NCBI RefSeq assembly: GCF_964355755.1
Contig: NC_092673.1
Location: 20,775,001 to 20,839,000 of the forward strand
Direction of reading: 5' to 3'
Length of the DNA stretch: 64,000 nucleotides
From: Antedon mediterranea
Lineage: Eukaryota; Echinodermata; Crinoidea; Comatulida; Antedonidae
The notes beneath the pieces were generated by a model that did no database searches, was not told the origin of the DNA, and was given only the letters and a program-made list of their open reading frames with translations. The translations under genes were made by a program, and so were the position numbers. Below are positions 11,633-24,361 of this stretch, one piece after another (the first letter of the stretch is position 1; every line of letters begins with the position of its first letter).

Positions 11633-14600
11633 CTATTTGAAATCAATTTCTCTTTTCCAACTACCACGTCCCATTTTGTCATCTTCTTTGCGTAAATTCT
11701 GATACCTGAACAATGGAGCTAAATTGTCATAATCCCTCTGATCCCGATCTTTCCAGCTTTGTGTATATGAATGGCTGTTGTGATAGCGGTCATCTCCTTG
11801 ATTATAATTTAGTGAATAGCGTTTGTTGCCGTCTCTAAAATGCCTAGCCGGTTTTTGATGATGTCCATACGAATGATAGTGAGCTGGATGACAGTAAGCT
11901 TGACGATATTGATAGTCAACTTGACGACCATTATCATGATAGTCATCTCGACGATGATGATCATCTCGACGACGATGGTCATCTCGATGATGATGGTCAT
12001 CTCGATGATGAAGGTCATCTCGATGATCATCATTACGATGATCATCATGACGATAGTCATCTCGACAGTGATAGTCATCTTGATGATGGTAATCAACTTG
12101 ACGATCCTTATAATGATTTCTTGAAAAACTATCCTGACTTTGATCATTCTGATAACCATCGTTTTGAGCGAGATAATAATTGTTTGAATGACCATTTTGT
12201 TCTCTAAAATGCATTAACTCATAGCTGGGATAAAAACGATCTTCGCAAGGGTTAGTTTTATCTTCAATCGGCGACAACATCCTACGTTTTTTTCTTACAT
12301 TGGAAGGATTAAAATCTGATGACGCTTCACTTGTTTGTTTACTATTAATTAAACACATTTTAAAAGTACATTTAAAATATTTAAAATAAGATTTTTACAA
12401 GGCCATAGTGAGAGGTTAAAAAAAGGCGAGGCAAATATGCTTTAAATATTTATTAATATAAAATATGACGATCTGTGCTGGATAATTTAGGTGGGTGGTG
12501 AAAATTTAAAAAAATTAAAAAATTTCGCCTTGTCTGCCTCATGCTGGCTACGGCCCTGTTTTATTAAATTAATCATGAGAAGCCAATGTCTTCCTGGTAT
12601 CAAAATAATCACATTTCAAATTACAGTGTAAAAAAAAACTGTTTGAAGACTTACCAATTGAATTGTTGAAGGTCTTCGATATAAGCTTCCCTTTCAATCC
12701 CATGTCCCCTGGCCTTCTCAAATCCTGCAAAAAACAATGGGCAATAAACTGTAAACCTACCTGGATTTTATATTATGCCTTAAAAATTGCCCAAGCACAA
12801 CGGAAAAACAGGGTTGAGAGACATAAATAATGATCTAGTCTTGCTAAAAAAAACTACTACTGGGCTAAAATCTTTTTTAAATAGATAGAGGGCGCTATAC
12901 AAAAATAAGTAAGATTTGATTGAATTTTGGTTCAGTTAGGCTTGGGCAATATGACACTTTATTTACAACTTAATAATCAAACAGGTTGGGGAGGGGTATA
13001 TTAGTAAATCTAAGAGGGGTGTTATCCAGAAATTACAACACACACAAAAAAAACAACATTTAGAAGAAGAAGAATTTTAAGGCTATTGTAGACTGCTCAA
13101 TACTGTTACCTTCAATAGCTTTTTTGGCACTACTTGAATGATTTTCCATCATATACCTATAAATTGAAACAAATTAAATAATTAGAAATGGAATGTTTGA
13201 AAATAGATAGTTGCTACTTTTCAAAAGTATTTTCCATACTACCAGTAAACAATCTGAAATCTGAAAGGGTTTTAAAAAGTTCCTAAAAAACGGCACAGTA
13301 TTTTAAAATTTATATAATTGTTAATACCACATACTAAAAACTGTTTTAATCATACTGTCATTAAATTGTATGCATTAGTGACACTGGGTCATAAAATACC
13401 CAACATTCATAATATCGTGTCATCTTCACCCATACGGGTCCAGATTCACATGCCTGCATCAAATTCTGTGTATATTTTACCACCATTCAACCACCCATCA
13501 TTTCAAGGATGTATAAAGGCAAATTTGATTGGACCAACAATTTATAGTTTTTATTTGAGAAGGCTTATGCTACCACAAGGCCACAAACACAAGCTAATGA
13601 GTATAACCGCTTGACTACTCACTAAAGAGTACAACACTTACCTGCATATGAGATAGCCTGTACGGTTGACTCCATGTGTACAATGAACACCTATTACATT
13701 ATCTGTTGAAATAAAACATTTAAACACCTCATGACAATACACAGAATAATAATATTTTCAATTCTGTATTTTCTGTCCACTTTTGATGCAGAATCTGTAG
13801 CACATATTAAATATGTTCAGATTACAACTTTTAATTATTATAAATGTTGGCGTTGAGGATCAAATGCATCAATTTACCGATGCGAGCTAACTGTTTAATT
13901 ATACTTACCATTGTCTGTGTTACTCCCTTCAAAATTCTTGACGACATTTGAAAACCTAAAGGTATTAATGTTTGATAAATTATCTATTTTTTATGTATCT
14001 TTCTTTCTCATTTCATGTTTGAAGGTTGGCCACCATGACTTCCTAATTATGAAAGTGCTAATGGGTACAGTAGGCCACACAACTGTTGCAACAAGTGGCT
14101 GAATTTAATTAGAACCAGTGGCGAATCCATGAATTTGATTTAGGGGGCCTATGGTCAAAGAATTGGAGAGCTGAACAGGACCTAATATCCTATCATTTGC
14201 ATGTATAATTTTGAATAGAGGGCCCATGCCGGGTGTGCTATATGCTATACAGTACTGGTAGTGTTCTCCCGAAACAGGTTTCGCCAGTAAGATTATCATG
14301 TTTAAACTAAATCCAACCGGTAAAAAAATGGTGTAAGAAAAGTATACATAACATAAACACTTTATTAGTGGTAGGCTAAGCATAGCTATTAATTACATAG
14401 ACCAAGAGCAATCAAAGGCTACAGTATATCTTTCCAATTGGATAATATATATAGGAAAATTACAATATTATTTGACTTGTTTGTATTTAGTATATTAGAT
14501 ACTGTATCTTATATGGTATATAATAATTTGATATTTTGCTAAATTTGCAAGACTTGATTTATATATTGGGAGTACTGTATGTGTACACTGGACCTGTTTT

Positions 14601-17600
14601 TAATACAATAATATGTCGTATTTATTCGAATAAACACCATAAACTGTATTGTATCACTGTTGTATTTTTTCATTTTTAGGGAGAATTTATTTGATTTTAC
14701 AAGTTACCATATTACACCCAAAAAAATAAATTCTTCCACCCAAAAAAAAAGACCTCCCTCGAATTAAAACTTAAAACCCTCCTGTACAATTAAACACCCC
14801 AGGGCGTTTAGTCAAATAAATACAGTTGTATATAAAAATGTATCTCTATGCTTGAGATAAACTAAAGGCACAATCGTTAAGGATTTCATTAATTAATTTA
14901 CTTTACTCACTCTTCAATAACATCACTACTGGGAACTGCATGACCTTTGGTAAAAATCTTCTTATATTTTATTCCTTGATCTTCAAATACCTATAATGTA
15001 AAAAATGTTTGTTTATATTGATTTCCACACATAATTAATAAGATAATTAAGTTACAATAAACATCATACAGTATATATGTGTGGCTGGTGGGAAAATAAG
15101 TTCACCTTCACTTTAAGGCTTACCCACCAGAAAAGATACATAATATTTATATATATTGTGACTTTGACGAATTTTATTTGAACTTTGTGATTGAAGTTAA
15201 TTTTTTCCGACAATATGTTACTTACTTTTGAATTGTAATACCTAGTTGTATTAGTGAGGTCAATAATCAAACCAAGGGTCAACTTCTTGTCCTCTAAATT
15301 ATATAAAAAATCATCTGGTGTAAATCTGAAATAAAATTAATCTCATTATTAATCTATTCTTTCAACAGCATTTGTTAACCCTGTCCTACATAACAAATAG
15401 TACATTATATAAGTATGTACTTCCCTGAAACTTAGAAATACTGTGATGTTGTCCGGCAGGTTTAGTTTTTTACAAACCCCTGAAACCAGTTCATGTAGTT
15501 TAAGTTCTATTTATTTGTTGTTAGCCAAAACCATTCAATTCATTTCAAGGTAAATGTTTTTTATATGTATTTACAAATGTCAATAATTTTACTTACTTAC
15601 TTATACCTTATTAAATATTATAGCCTTGCATTAGTGATGATATTGCTATTATTGAATTGATACTGTACTTTTACTAATATTAATAATTTTATTAATAATT
15701 TTATGACATGTTTTTCAGAACTGTTCTGCTTTTAAGGTAACTAATTTTTTAATTGAATTTATTAAAATACTAATTCTTGACATATACTGTAATCTATATA
15801 GAAGATACAAGCAGTTACCTCTCCTCCTCATTTAAATTGCATGAAATTCCCTGAATAAAAAAAAATAGCATTAATGTATTAATTAGTGTACAAGTACTTT
15901 ATAAAACATACTCTCAGAGCACCACATAGCTTTATTTAATTATTATTAGCCTGTGACCGCTGTTCATCAGCATCTCACAACATTTACACCAGCATCTCAA
16001 GATGAGATCCGCAACATTCTAATGAAATCACCAACAAAATCATGCAGGTTAGATCCAGTTCCTACTTCTAAACTGAAGAAGTGTATAGACGCAGTCGTTC
16101 CAATAATAACGGAAATCATTAACCATTCTCTTAATACCGGCATAGTGCCAGATGAACTGAAAATTGCTCACGTTCGTCCTTTAATAAAAAAGCAAAACTT
16201 GGATCATAACACGCTGAAAAATTACCGCCCGGTGTCGAATCTTTCTTTTCTTGGAAAGACTCTGGAGCGTGTAGTGACATCACGCATTACTCCATATCTT
16301 CAAAAGCATAATTTAAATGAGAATTACCAGTCGGCATATCGTGCATGTCATAGCACGGAGAGTTCCCTTTTAAAGGTACAGAATGATTTGTTACAAGGAA
16401 TGAATGATGGGAAAATAACGCTATTGGTGTTGTTGGATTTGTCAGCAGCGTTTGATACAGTTGATCACCAAAGACTGATAACCCGTCTGAGAAATCGCAT
16501 TGGCATAAATGGTGTTGCTCTTAACTGGTTCCAGTCATATCTTACAGGAAGACGTCAGCTAGTCTGTATCAATGATGCATTCTCAGATGAAGCTTGCCTG
16601 GAATATGGTGTACCACAGGGGTCAGTAATTGGGCCTGGCCAGTTTTCCATTTATACGCTTCCCCTTGGTGACATTATTCGCAAACACAGTCTACATTTCC
16701 ATTTCTATGCAGATGATACACAGATTTATGTGTCAGTAAATCCAGTGCAAAGGGATGTTGCTGCAGAAATCAGTAAGATGGAAGCCTGTATAGAAGATGT
16801 TCGCAATTGGATGACAACAAATTACCTAAAGTTGAATGATGGAAAGACAGAGTTTATTATCGTCGGGTCTAAATGTAACATCTCCAAAATCAACATCACA
16901 CATATCAGAATCGGAAACTCTAACATCGCTCCCTCATCGGTGGTCCGGAATCTGGGAATCATGCTGGATAGTAATCTCACTATGGAAGCACAAATAACAA
17001 CTGTATCCAAAGCAGCATGCATATCGATTAGGAACCTTGGTCGTATTCGCGGTAATCTTAACAAGAAAACAGCTGAATTGATTGTACACTCATTTGTCAC
17101 TTCTAAAATTGACATTGGTAATGCCTTGTTGTTTGGCATACCAAAATCTCAAATACAACGTTTGCAGCGCTTGCAAAATATGGCAGCTAGAATTGTAACT
17201 TATACAAAATCAAACGCTCACATAACTCCTGTCCTGATGGATTTGCATTGGTTGCCTGTTCAACAACGTATTAAGTACAAACTTGCGTTGTTTGTATTCA
17301 AGATCCTAAATGACAGTGCTCCTGCTTATTTATCTGACCTTGTGGATCGTTACGAATCATCCCGCAGAGGCCTACGATCATTGTCACAAAACCTTCTTCA
17401 AGAGCGTAGAGCGAAAAATCAGTGGGGTCAGAGATCTTTTTACGTTGCGGCCGCAAGTGTATGGAACAGCTTACCAGCAACAGTTAAATGCTCAACTAGT
17501 CTAAACAGTTTCAAGACCAACCTAAAGACGTCGCTATTCGCTGATGTTCTCGCACGTTGTTAATGCACAAAGCGCCATGAGCGCCACATGGGTGGAGGAT

Positions 17601-18691
17601 ACCGGCGCTATATAAGTTTTCATTTATTATTATTATTTATTATTATTATTATTTAAAGTTATACTTCATAATTCATTACAGATAATATACTGCATGAAAT
17701 GCGTGACTGACTACACTATTTTTGTGGGGGGAGTAGGGGAGTGAGTTTGGAAACAACAAAGTAATTCAGTCACAGACCATGATGGGGCCTGTGGCGAAGC
17801 AAATTCATTTTAGTTAACTGGCACCCCTAGATGGCTGGAAATGGTACTCTCGCACATACAATTCATGATAAATGGCACCTCTCGTTCGCCGGAAATGACA
17901 CTCCCTTAGCACGCTAAGAATCAGCAAAACAAACGTCAAAGGGAATTACCTCTCTTAAAGGAACTTTTAAAGGCAAAAACCTTGTTCCCAAAATACAAGC
18001 ATTCATTGGGGTGTACTTGAGCCACCTGCAAAAAAATGTTTAAAAAATAACTATTAAAAATAAAATCATTCCTTGTTGGATGTGATGATGCTATGAGCAA
18101 ATTTAACAATTTGAAATTGAGCAAAAAAATGCTTGGGCAATTTGAATGAAATTCCGCTGGGCAATTGGTTAAACACAAAATAATATTATAATAACATGAA
18201 ACGTAGTAGGCCTAGACACAAAAGGGAAAGCCCTGTATTCACTCATACAGTAGCAGTGCAAGGAAATACTTGCTTGAAGTTGCGCAATTTCAAATTAGGC
18301 AAAAAAATGATAATATAATTATTAATTAAAATTTCAAAAAATTACAATAAAAATAGACCTCTTGTTTGGAGTTATAATCCTGATAGCATTAAAGATATAT
18401 AAATCTAGATATATTTTAATAGTATAATGAAATAATCGACATTTAGATTACTTTAGGCCTGTTGATCACTTCCTCCAAACTGGACAGTCACATGCTCGCA
18501 ACTAAGAGCTGACATATCGCCAGTCTGCTTGCTCCGCAGACTTTAATTTACTATAGATGATAGGCCTAGCTAGGGCCTTAATTTTCAGCTCTGAGTGTAC
18601 CATAAACAGTATACAATATCAGTCATCTAACTGTTTAAAATGATATAAGGTTAACTTACCTATCTGGAACTGAGTTTTTTCCTCTTGCCAT
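11633..18691 (-). CDS. DUSP11: DUSP11-type RNA 5'-triphosphatase/dual-specificity phosphatase, ten exons
   Basis: Exons (minus): 18660-18691, 17950-18025, 15819-15850, 15226-15325, 14911-14990, 13909-13955, 13642-13702, 13110-13156, 12655-12724, 11633-12341. They total 1254 nt (417 aa) with GT-AG junctions and consistent phase. DUSP11 (PIR1) removes phosphates from RNA 5' ends in the nucleus; that role comes from the family. Visible support: an N-terminal WLKYTPMNACILGTRFLPLK block, GLIIDLTNTTRYYN, and the P-loop HCTHGVNRTGY (Cys130, Arg136) of cysteine phosphatases, followed by ERE-AYIEDLQ. The last exon encodes a 236-residue polar tail rich in His, Asp, Arg and Tyr with a tandem D-D-H-H-R block (residues about 266-319). 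The start MARGKNSVPDR sits just upstream of a strong donor. Intron 2 carries an L2 LINE in the opposite orientation. Confidence 0.93.
11930..12091 (-). repeat. Coding minisatellite in the DUSP11 tail (His/Asp/Arg-rich)
   Basis: The minus strand of DUSP11 exon 10 repeats GATGACCATCATCGTCGAGA-like units of about 12-24 nt. They encode imperfect repeats of RDDH, RDDY and HHRDD. Open frames on the other strand and frame in this stretch are by-products of the repeat. Such His/Asp clusters could bind metal or RNA, but no family precedent is known to me. Confidence 0.75.
14105..14250. repeat. Dispersed repeat fragment in DUSP11 intron 5
   Basis: CCAGTGGCGAATCCATGAAT followed by a purine-rich AGGGGGCC stretch resembles the start of the insert at 24362 and the element at 40490-40612. 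Only a fragment, with no coding capacity. Confidence 0.4.
14616..14826. mobile_element. MITE, family C (CGTATTTATTCGAATAAAC ends), copy 1
   Basis: Left end CGTATTTATTCGAATAAACA and right end GGGCGTTTAGTCAAATAAAT are imperfect inverted repeats. The interior has repeated AAATAAA-CCTCC words. Other copies: 26740-27513, 28707-29182, 36955-37022, 47824-47952. Confidence 0.75.
15948..17660 (+). mobile_element. 5'-truncated L2-clade LINE
   Basis: The insertion starts abruptly inside the reverse-transcriptase region and runs to an L2-type 3' end: GGCGCTATATAAG followed by a (TTATTATTA)n tail near 17620-17655. It lies in intron 2 of DUSP11, antisense to it. The long intact frame suggests a fairly young copy. 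Confidence 0.85.
15953..17563 (+). pseudogene. L2 ORF2 fragment: reverse transcriptase, endonuclease missing
   Basis: An uninterrupted 536-codon frame covers most of an L2/CR1-group reverse transcriptase. Visible landmarks are NYRPVSNLSFLGKTLERVV (residues 90-108), LDLSAAFDTVDH (161-172), GVPQGSVIGP (219-228) and the catalytic YADD box (252-255). The C-terminal region includes LHWLPVQQRIKYKL, typical of L2 proteins in fish and marine invertebrates. The apurinic endonuclease and ORF1 are absent through 5' truncation. The frame opens at a non-ATG codon at the truncation point, so it is not an autonomous gene. The absence of stops across 1.6 kb points to recent insertion. Confidence 0.88.
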
Positions 18692-20420
18692 TGTCTTAAC
18701 GAAAAAAGATTACGATTTACAAAAACGTGTACAAAAAATCTTCACTAGCTACTCGTAATCGTACGTACAGTGCGCCCTCAATAAATAAGTATCTCTAACT
18801 AAACTTTCATTATTACAAGAAATATTTCTTACAAAAAACGCCGACATTTTTTGTTGACGTAACACTCTTAATTATTGTCCTTTCTTCATTAAATGTTGTA
18901 TTTGACAATTTAAGAAATAAGTTTTGTGTAGCGCAAATACACTTTAAATGAACAAAGTCCTAAACTAAACTATCGTACCAGTAACCCACATACCCCAACA
19001 TTCCAGTAATCTATGTTATATATATATTTATATCTGTATTTTATTGTTAACCGTTTTTGATTGTATTGTATTGTTTTATGTTTCAAACCTGTCAGTGGCG
19101 GTATTTATCGCTGTTGGTTTTGATTGAATAAAAAAAAAACACACAAATGATAATTTCAAATGTACTTACTTACTTATTTATTTTTATTTATTTTATGTCT
19201 TTAGGCAATGTGGCCAATGATTACTGCATTTATACACACCATTCGCAAACAAATATTTACCATAGAGGAAGGAATGTCTTGGCAATGATATTAGTTGACA
19301 TCCAAAACGAAAACATTGTTTACTTACAGAACTGTCTGCATATATCACATAGACTCTCGCATGCCCAGTCTGAGTTTCCAAATACCTATTTTTCAGCTGT
19401 AGTCTAGAAGTTTCTGCGTGATACAGTTTCCCAATGCTTATGTCCTAGGCCTCTTGAATAACTGCCTAAAGGCGCGGCGCAAAAATCAGTAGGCCTATGT
19501 CCCACTTTCAAATAATCTAAACCATTGAGTAAAGACTAAAGTACCATCTTTAATCAAGATCAGTTTTTATGTACCCTGTTTTTCTTCAGCTCTCCAAGTT
19601 TCAATTGTATCGTATTTCTTTTTACACATCTTTTTTTCACCCGCAGCACCCAATCCTAGTATAGCTTATCGTTTACGAGTTGCAGTTAAGGGATCAAAGC
19701 ACCAAAAGTACCATTTTTAAATTAAGCCTCTATTACGCGAAATTAGTACTGACATTTATTACACATCAATTCATTATTTATTCTAATTTCAATGGACTAG
19801 GTCTATACACAAGGATACGTTGGTTGCTGATCGTATGAACTGTCTGGAGCATTTTCACCTCAAACCATGGATATTTATACCTTAAACACTTCTCTCTGGG
19901 AACAGCCTAGGGATAATATCGGGTGAGAATATACACTTGATAGGCCTACTGAAATTTAATATGGTCGATTTCACAATCATTGTCACTGACTAAGTAAAAC
20001 ACCCTTTCAACTTAAAACAGGTATCCAGTAGTCGTGAACAGGTTCTTAGTCAACAACGCCACTATTGTGTTTCCTCAATAGAAACTATAAAGTAAATAAT
20101 GGTTTTTCTCACGCTCTCGCTGTGAAGGTGAGTAAACACACCGGTGGTAAACAATACAACAGCTTAATATCTTAAGCAAACCCAAGAATGACAGGACTAA
20201 ATAATTATACTAATGGTACTCTCTGATGATGGTCATCATCACCCCTTCCCATCTTTTTTGGTCGATGTAAGACATTTTTTCACAAAATAATTAAGATGGC
20301 AAATCAAACTGCATGTCATTTTGTAATATTTGCCAAAAACAAATTAACACTTCAATTAAATATCAGTAGGCATAGGTAGGAAATAAAATAAATCAAAACA
20401 ACACGTAAAGGCAGACCTAT
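18692..20420. other. Intergenic stretch upstream of DUSP11
   Basis: This contains the DUSP11 promoter region immediately above 18692. It also has a short retroelement-like tail near 19040-19140 (TTTATGTTTCAAACCTGTCA, ending in an A run) and unique AT-rich DNA. I see no exon or domain. Confidence 0.5.
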
Positions 20421-20424
20421 TATT

Positions 20425-20560
20425 AATCAATCAATCAAAATAACATTTAATTCCTTCATTCATAAACAAACAAATATAATTTATTGCAATATACAAACAT
20501 GAAGGACCGGGCACAGATTTTAAAGACTACTGTTTTATCTCATATCTAAACATAGTTAAA
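20425..20560 (-). mobile_element. LINE 3'-end fragment with (ATCA)n tail
   Basis: ATTAATCAATCAATCAAAAT followed by AACATTTAATTCCTTC parallels the tail of the larger LINE at 20706 (CAATCAATCAAAGTAACATT). This is a second, shorter copy of the same family, inserted in the same orientation just beyond it. Confidence 0.5.
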
Positions 20561-20712
20561 CTAGGGGCACAAGTTGGCGAAGCTCGCAAGACAATCGGTC
20601 GCAGCGTTTAAAACCCCTAAAAAATAAGGTCTAGCTTTAAAAAATATAGAACCCGGTCAGTAGGGGCTAACTAGGTAATAAGTAATCTTTTAAATTGGAA
20701 ACAAAAATGTGC

Positions 20713-20713
<1 letters not shown>

Positions 20714-20750
<37 letters not shown>

Positions 20751-20752
20751 GT
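20714..20752. repeat. (ATCA)n microsatellite, LINE tail
   Basis: About nine ATCA units. On the minus strand this is the (TTGA)n terminus of the LINE. Confidence 0.85.
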
Positions 20753-21471
20753 AACATTTATTTCTCTTCTTGTCTTTCATAGAAAATAAAAATTAACAGT
20801 AAATATGATTAAAATAAGAGGGGCAACATTCCTAAAAAGCGAAGCTTGTATAAGGCAGCCCATAGAAACTGGAAAAAAACACAGGACAACACGGGAACCG
20901 GAAACAGGACAAAAACAGTAATGAAGACTTTTAGTTTTAGGGTACCAAAAAGACTAAATATCAAAACTACAATGAGTGAAAGGATAATTAAACATAACTA
21001 GATAAGAGGTGCCGTTTCAATTTAAAAGAAAAACTCTTCTTAGACAAAGCACTTTTTATATTACTGGTACGTTATCCCAGAGTTTAGGACCAGTGAAGTT
21101 AATGCTATGTTTAAAAGAAGTAGTTTAAAAAAAAGCAATACGTATTTGATTTGCGCTCCGAGTTTTTGTGGTTATGAAAATTAAGATTGAAACTAAATAA
21201 ATCATCAAAGTGTGATGGCAGGATCGAGTTTAGCCATGAATAGAGGAAAACACTTTGTTGAAGATGGTTAATATCCTGAATTTTAAGAAGACCAAATGAA
21301 GAAAATAAAGGATTGGAATGGGATAAAGGAGGAGCATTTGCTATGTATCTTACGGTTTTCTTTTGGGTTAATAACAGTTTGTTTAAGTAGGACGGACGGG
21401 TATGTATTACCCCAATTACAGTAAGTGAGGTAAGGGAGGATTAGTGAACAGTAAAGAATCCGGCGTATGTT

Positions 21472-22941
21472 TTAAAGGATGAAAGATGATAATCTATATA
21501 TGATACCAGAACTTTTGGATATTTTGTTTTCGACTTGAGTAATCTGATGTTTCCAATTTAGCTTACTGTCCAGATAAACACCAAGAAATTTAGTTTTCTC
21601 AACAATAGGTATTAATTGATCTTTAATTTTTAGTTTGAAAGTACTAGTATTTAGTGGTATTTGTGAATTTTTGAATACCATACAACAGCACTTCTTTAGA
21701 TTAACAGAAAGTTTGTTTGCAGAAAAGTATGTTAAAATTTTGGGTAGATTTTCGGTTGATATTTTAAAAAGGAAATCTATATTTTTATCAGTGTAAATTA
21801 GGGTTGTGTCATCAGCATACAACAGAAAAGAAAACATATTTGAGGCATTATGGATATCATTTATGTATAATAAAAATAATAGAGGCCCAAGCAGGGAACC
21901 TTGAGGAACTCCACAAATAATAGGAAGAAAATCAGAAAGGGTGTGTTTAAATTTAGTGCATTGCTTGCGGTTTGAAAGGTAGCTTTTGAATAAATTATAT
22001 ACAGGGCTACGGATTCCATAATTATGTAACTTATATAATAAAATATCGTGATAAATTGTATCAAAGGCCTTCGAGAGGTCAATGAAAATACCAATGGCAA
22101 ATTCACCCCTCTCGAAAGCCCCAACAATTTCATTTGTTAATTGAAGAAGTGCGGTGGATGTATTATAGTTCTTACGAAAGCCAAATTGTTTATTGTAAAG
22201 TATATTATTTTTTTGAAGATAATTGTATGTTCGATCATAAATAAGGCGTTCAAGTATTTAGGAAAAGATCGGTAGCACAGATATAGGACGGTAATTACTG
22301 GAATCAGATTTGTCACCAGTTTTAAAAATAGGAGTTACTTTAGCTAGTTTAAGGGTGTCAGGAAAGGTGCCATTTACAAAACAAAGATTGAAAATGTAGC
22401 AGAGGGGTTCAGAAATAAAAGGGATAAGTTTTTTAATAATATACGGGTTAATATCATCAATACCAGGTGCTTTACTATTTTTGAGGCGCGTAACAATATC
22501 CATAATCTCAAAAACAGTCACAGGATTGAGAAATAAAGAATTTGTGGATGGCGGAGGGAGGTAATCCTTAAAATTTGCATTAGATGTGTCTATATTTTTG
22601 GCGAGGGTAGGTCCAATATTAACAAAAAAATTATTAAAATGATTTGAAATTATGTTGGGATCATCCGTTAAGTTTCCTTTGCAATTTATAGTGGACTCTT
22701 GGAAATGCTTACTTTCATTCGTTTTTATTAGACTATTTATAATTGTCCATGTTCCTTTGATATTATCTTTCTGCTGCTTAAACTTTTTTTCATAATAATC
22801 ACGTTTTGTTAATTTTATTAAAGAGTTAAGGGAGTTACGGAATTGCTTATATTCATTTATGTTTTTGTCATTCGGATAGCGGAGGGATTTAGAATACAGT
22901 TTTTGTTTATGCTTTATTAAATTTAAGAGTTCATCCGTCAT
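21472..22941 (-). pseudogene. LINE reverse transcriptase, one in-frame stop
   Basis: One reading frame runs through 22941-21472, broken only by a stop codon at 22258-22260 within NYRPISVLPIFS*ILERL. A lysine codon (AAA to TAA) is the likely ancestor. Downstream are IDLSKAFDTIYHDIL, GVPQGSLLGPLLFLLYIND and the catalytic YADD at about 21820. The N-terminal part (DELLNLIKHKQKLY, LKNSKAPGIDDINPYIIKK) is typical of Jockey/CR1-type LINE ORF2. It would reverse-transcribe the element RNA at the nicked target, but is inactive here. Confidence 0.85.
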
Positions 22942-23146
22942 CCAGGTCTTTATTTCTTTTTATTTGCAGACTGGTCTTGAATTGGAAAATGTTTATCATA
23001 CAGTCGTTTAAATTCAGTTTCAAATGAAAGTAAAGCAATATTAGGATCATCCGTACCATAAACACCAGTCCAATTCATGTTTGACAAATCGTTTTTTATG
23101 TTTGAAATATTTGTTTCGTTAAATTTTCAGTAGATATGATTCGGGC

Positions 23147-23843
23147 TTACATAGTTTTTGGGATGGTTTGGTATATTTGATAAGGGTGTAATGTTAAAAA
23201 TGGGCAAATGATCACTAATGAAATGAAATCACTATAGAAAAGTCCAGATAGACTTGATGATTCAATTTGATTAGATAATATGTTGTCAATTAATGTTGCT
23301 GACGTTCGGGTAATACGAGTTGGTCTATTGATTAAGGGTAAAAGGAAATTACTAAAGACAGAATTAACAAAATTGTTGGATTGATTATCGGACTGATGTT
23401 TAAGTAGGTCAATGTTAAAATCACCTAATAAGTAAATTTTTTTGTTTGTTTTTGCTAAATTATTTAACAGGAGATTAAAAGCGTCAATAAAACCATTCGT
23501 ATCAAGAGATGGTGCCCTATAGATTACACCAACAATAATGTTTTGATTGGATTCAATTTCAAGTTCAATAAAAAGGGAGTCGCATAGGGAGGGGTCTAGG
23601 AAAAGATCAGTTCTCTCTTTGAACACATTGTTATTTCGAACATACAGCCCTACACCTCCACCAGCCCGCCCGAGTCTGCATGTTTTTTGAAATGAAAGAA
23701 TAACTGGAGATATTGGTTAATGGATTATCATCTTTCAACCAGGTTTCCGAAACTGCAATTATATCGAAATCATAATTTACATTGGTTACAAATAATTTGA
23801 AAGAATCAATGTTATGAAGTAAACTTCTAGAATTAATATGCAA
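23147..23843 (-). pseudogene. LINE apurinic/apyrimidinic-type endonuclease remnant
   Basis: Two adjacent frames carry pieces of an APE-like endonuclease: HINSRSLLHNIDSF and IIAVSETWL (23843-23631), then IVGVIYRAPS and the metal/active-site block YLLGDFNIDLLKH (23626-23147). A frameshift separates them near 23630 and the C-terminus is also shifted. The motifs (SETWL, YRPP-like, GDFN) match LINE endonucleases that nick the target site. Confidence 0.82.
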
Positions 23844-24028
23844 GGAAGAAAAGTGAATTAGGAAATTCAGGAAAAGAAATTACAGTATGAATAAACAAGT
23901 TGAGGAAACACAAGGTAAATAAATTAATAATAATTTCAAAAATTAAAAGTTTATGCAAACAAAATATGTTTTTGAAAAAATTAAATGGATCTAGGCCTAA
24001 ACAGTTCCATGTATGTGAAAAATAAGAG

Positions 24029-24355
24029 TTAAATGTTTTCAAGATCAGCAAAAGAACGAATTGGCTTCACAACATCACGGCCTTTAACTTGGATCAATGC
24101 AAACACTCTTCCATCTACCACCGACCATGCAGACCATACCCTACTATGCTCACTTGTTTTGCGTAACAGACCGATGCGTTTACGGGTTAAGTCTTCCTGT
24201 ATGGATAGGCCAGATCCCTTTAGCTTCCTCCGAGCCGTAATCACCATCCTACGATATCGATAGGAGACGAACTTAACAATGATCGGCCTAGGCTTGTTTT
24301 GATTTTCTTTTCTTTTACCAACCCTGTGTGAACGATCAATGTTATCAGGAACCAA
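24029..24355 (-). pseudogene. LINE ORF1 C-terminal fragment
   Basis: A basic 108-residue frame includes DRSHRVGKRKENQNKPRPII, VKFVSYRYRR and LTRKRIGLLR. This resembles the RRM/C-terminal nucleic-acid-binding part of LINE ORF1 proteins ('H-R-x-G ... RPIIVKF'). Together with the coiled-coil piece at 25219-25001 it forms one ORF1 split by an insert. Confidence 0.7.
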
Positions 24356-24361
24356 CTTAAG

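Noticed and set aside
11809-12195. Open frames overlapping the DUSP11 tail on both strands
   Set aside because: Ile/Met-rich products are frame shadows of the GAT/CAT repeat in the true His/Asp frame.
13318-13614. 98-codon plus-strand frame inside DUSP11
   Set aside because: Lies in intron DNA between exons 7 and 8, opens at a non-ATG codon, and resembles no family.
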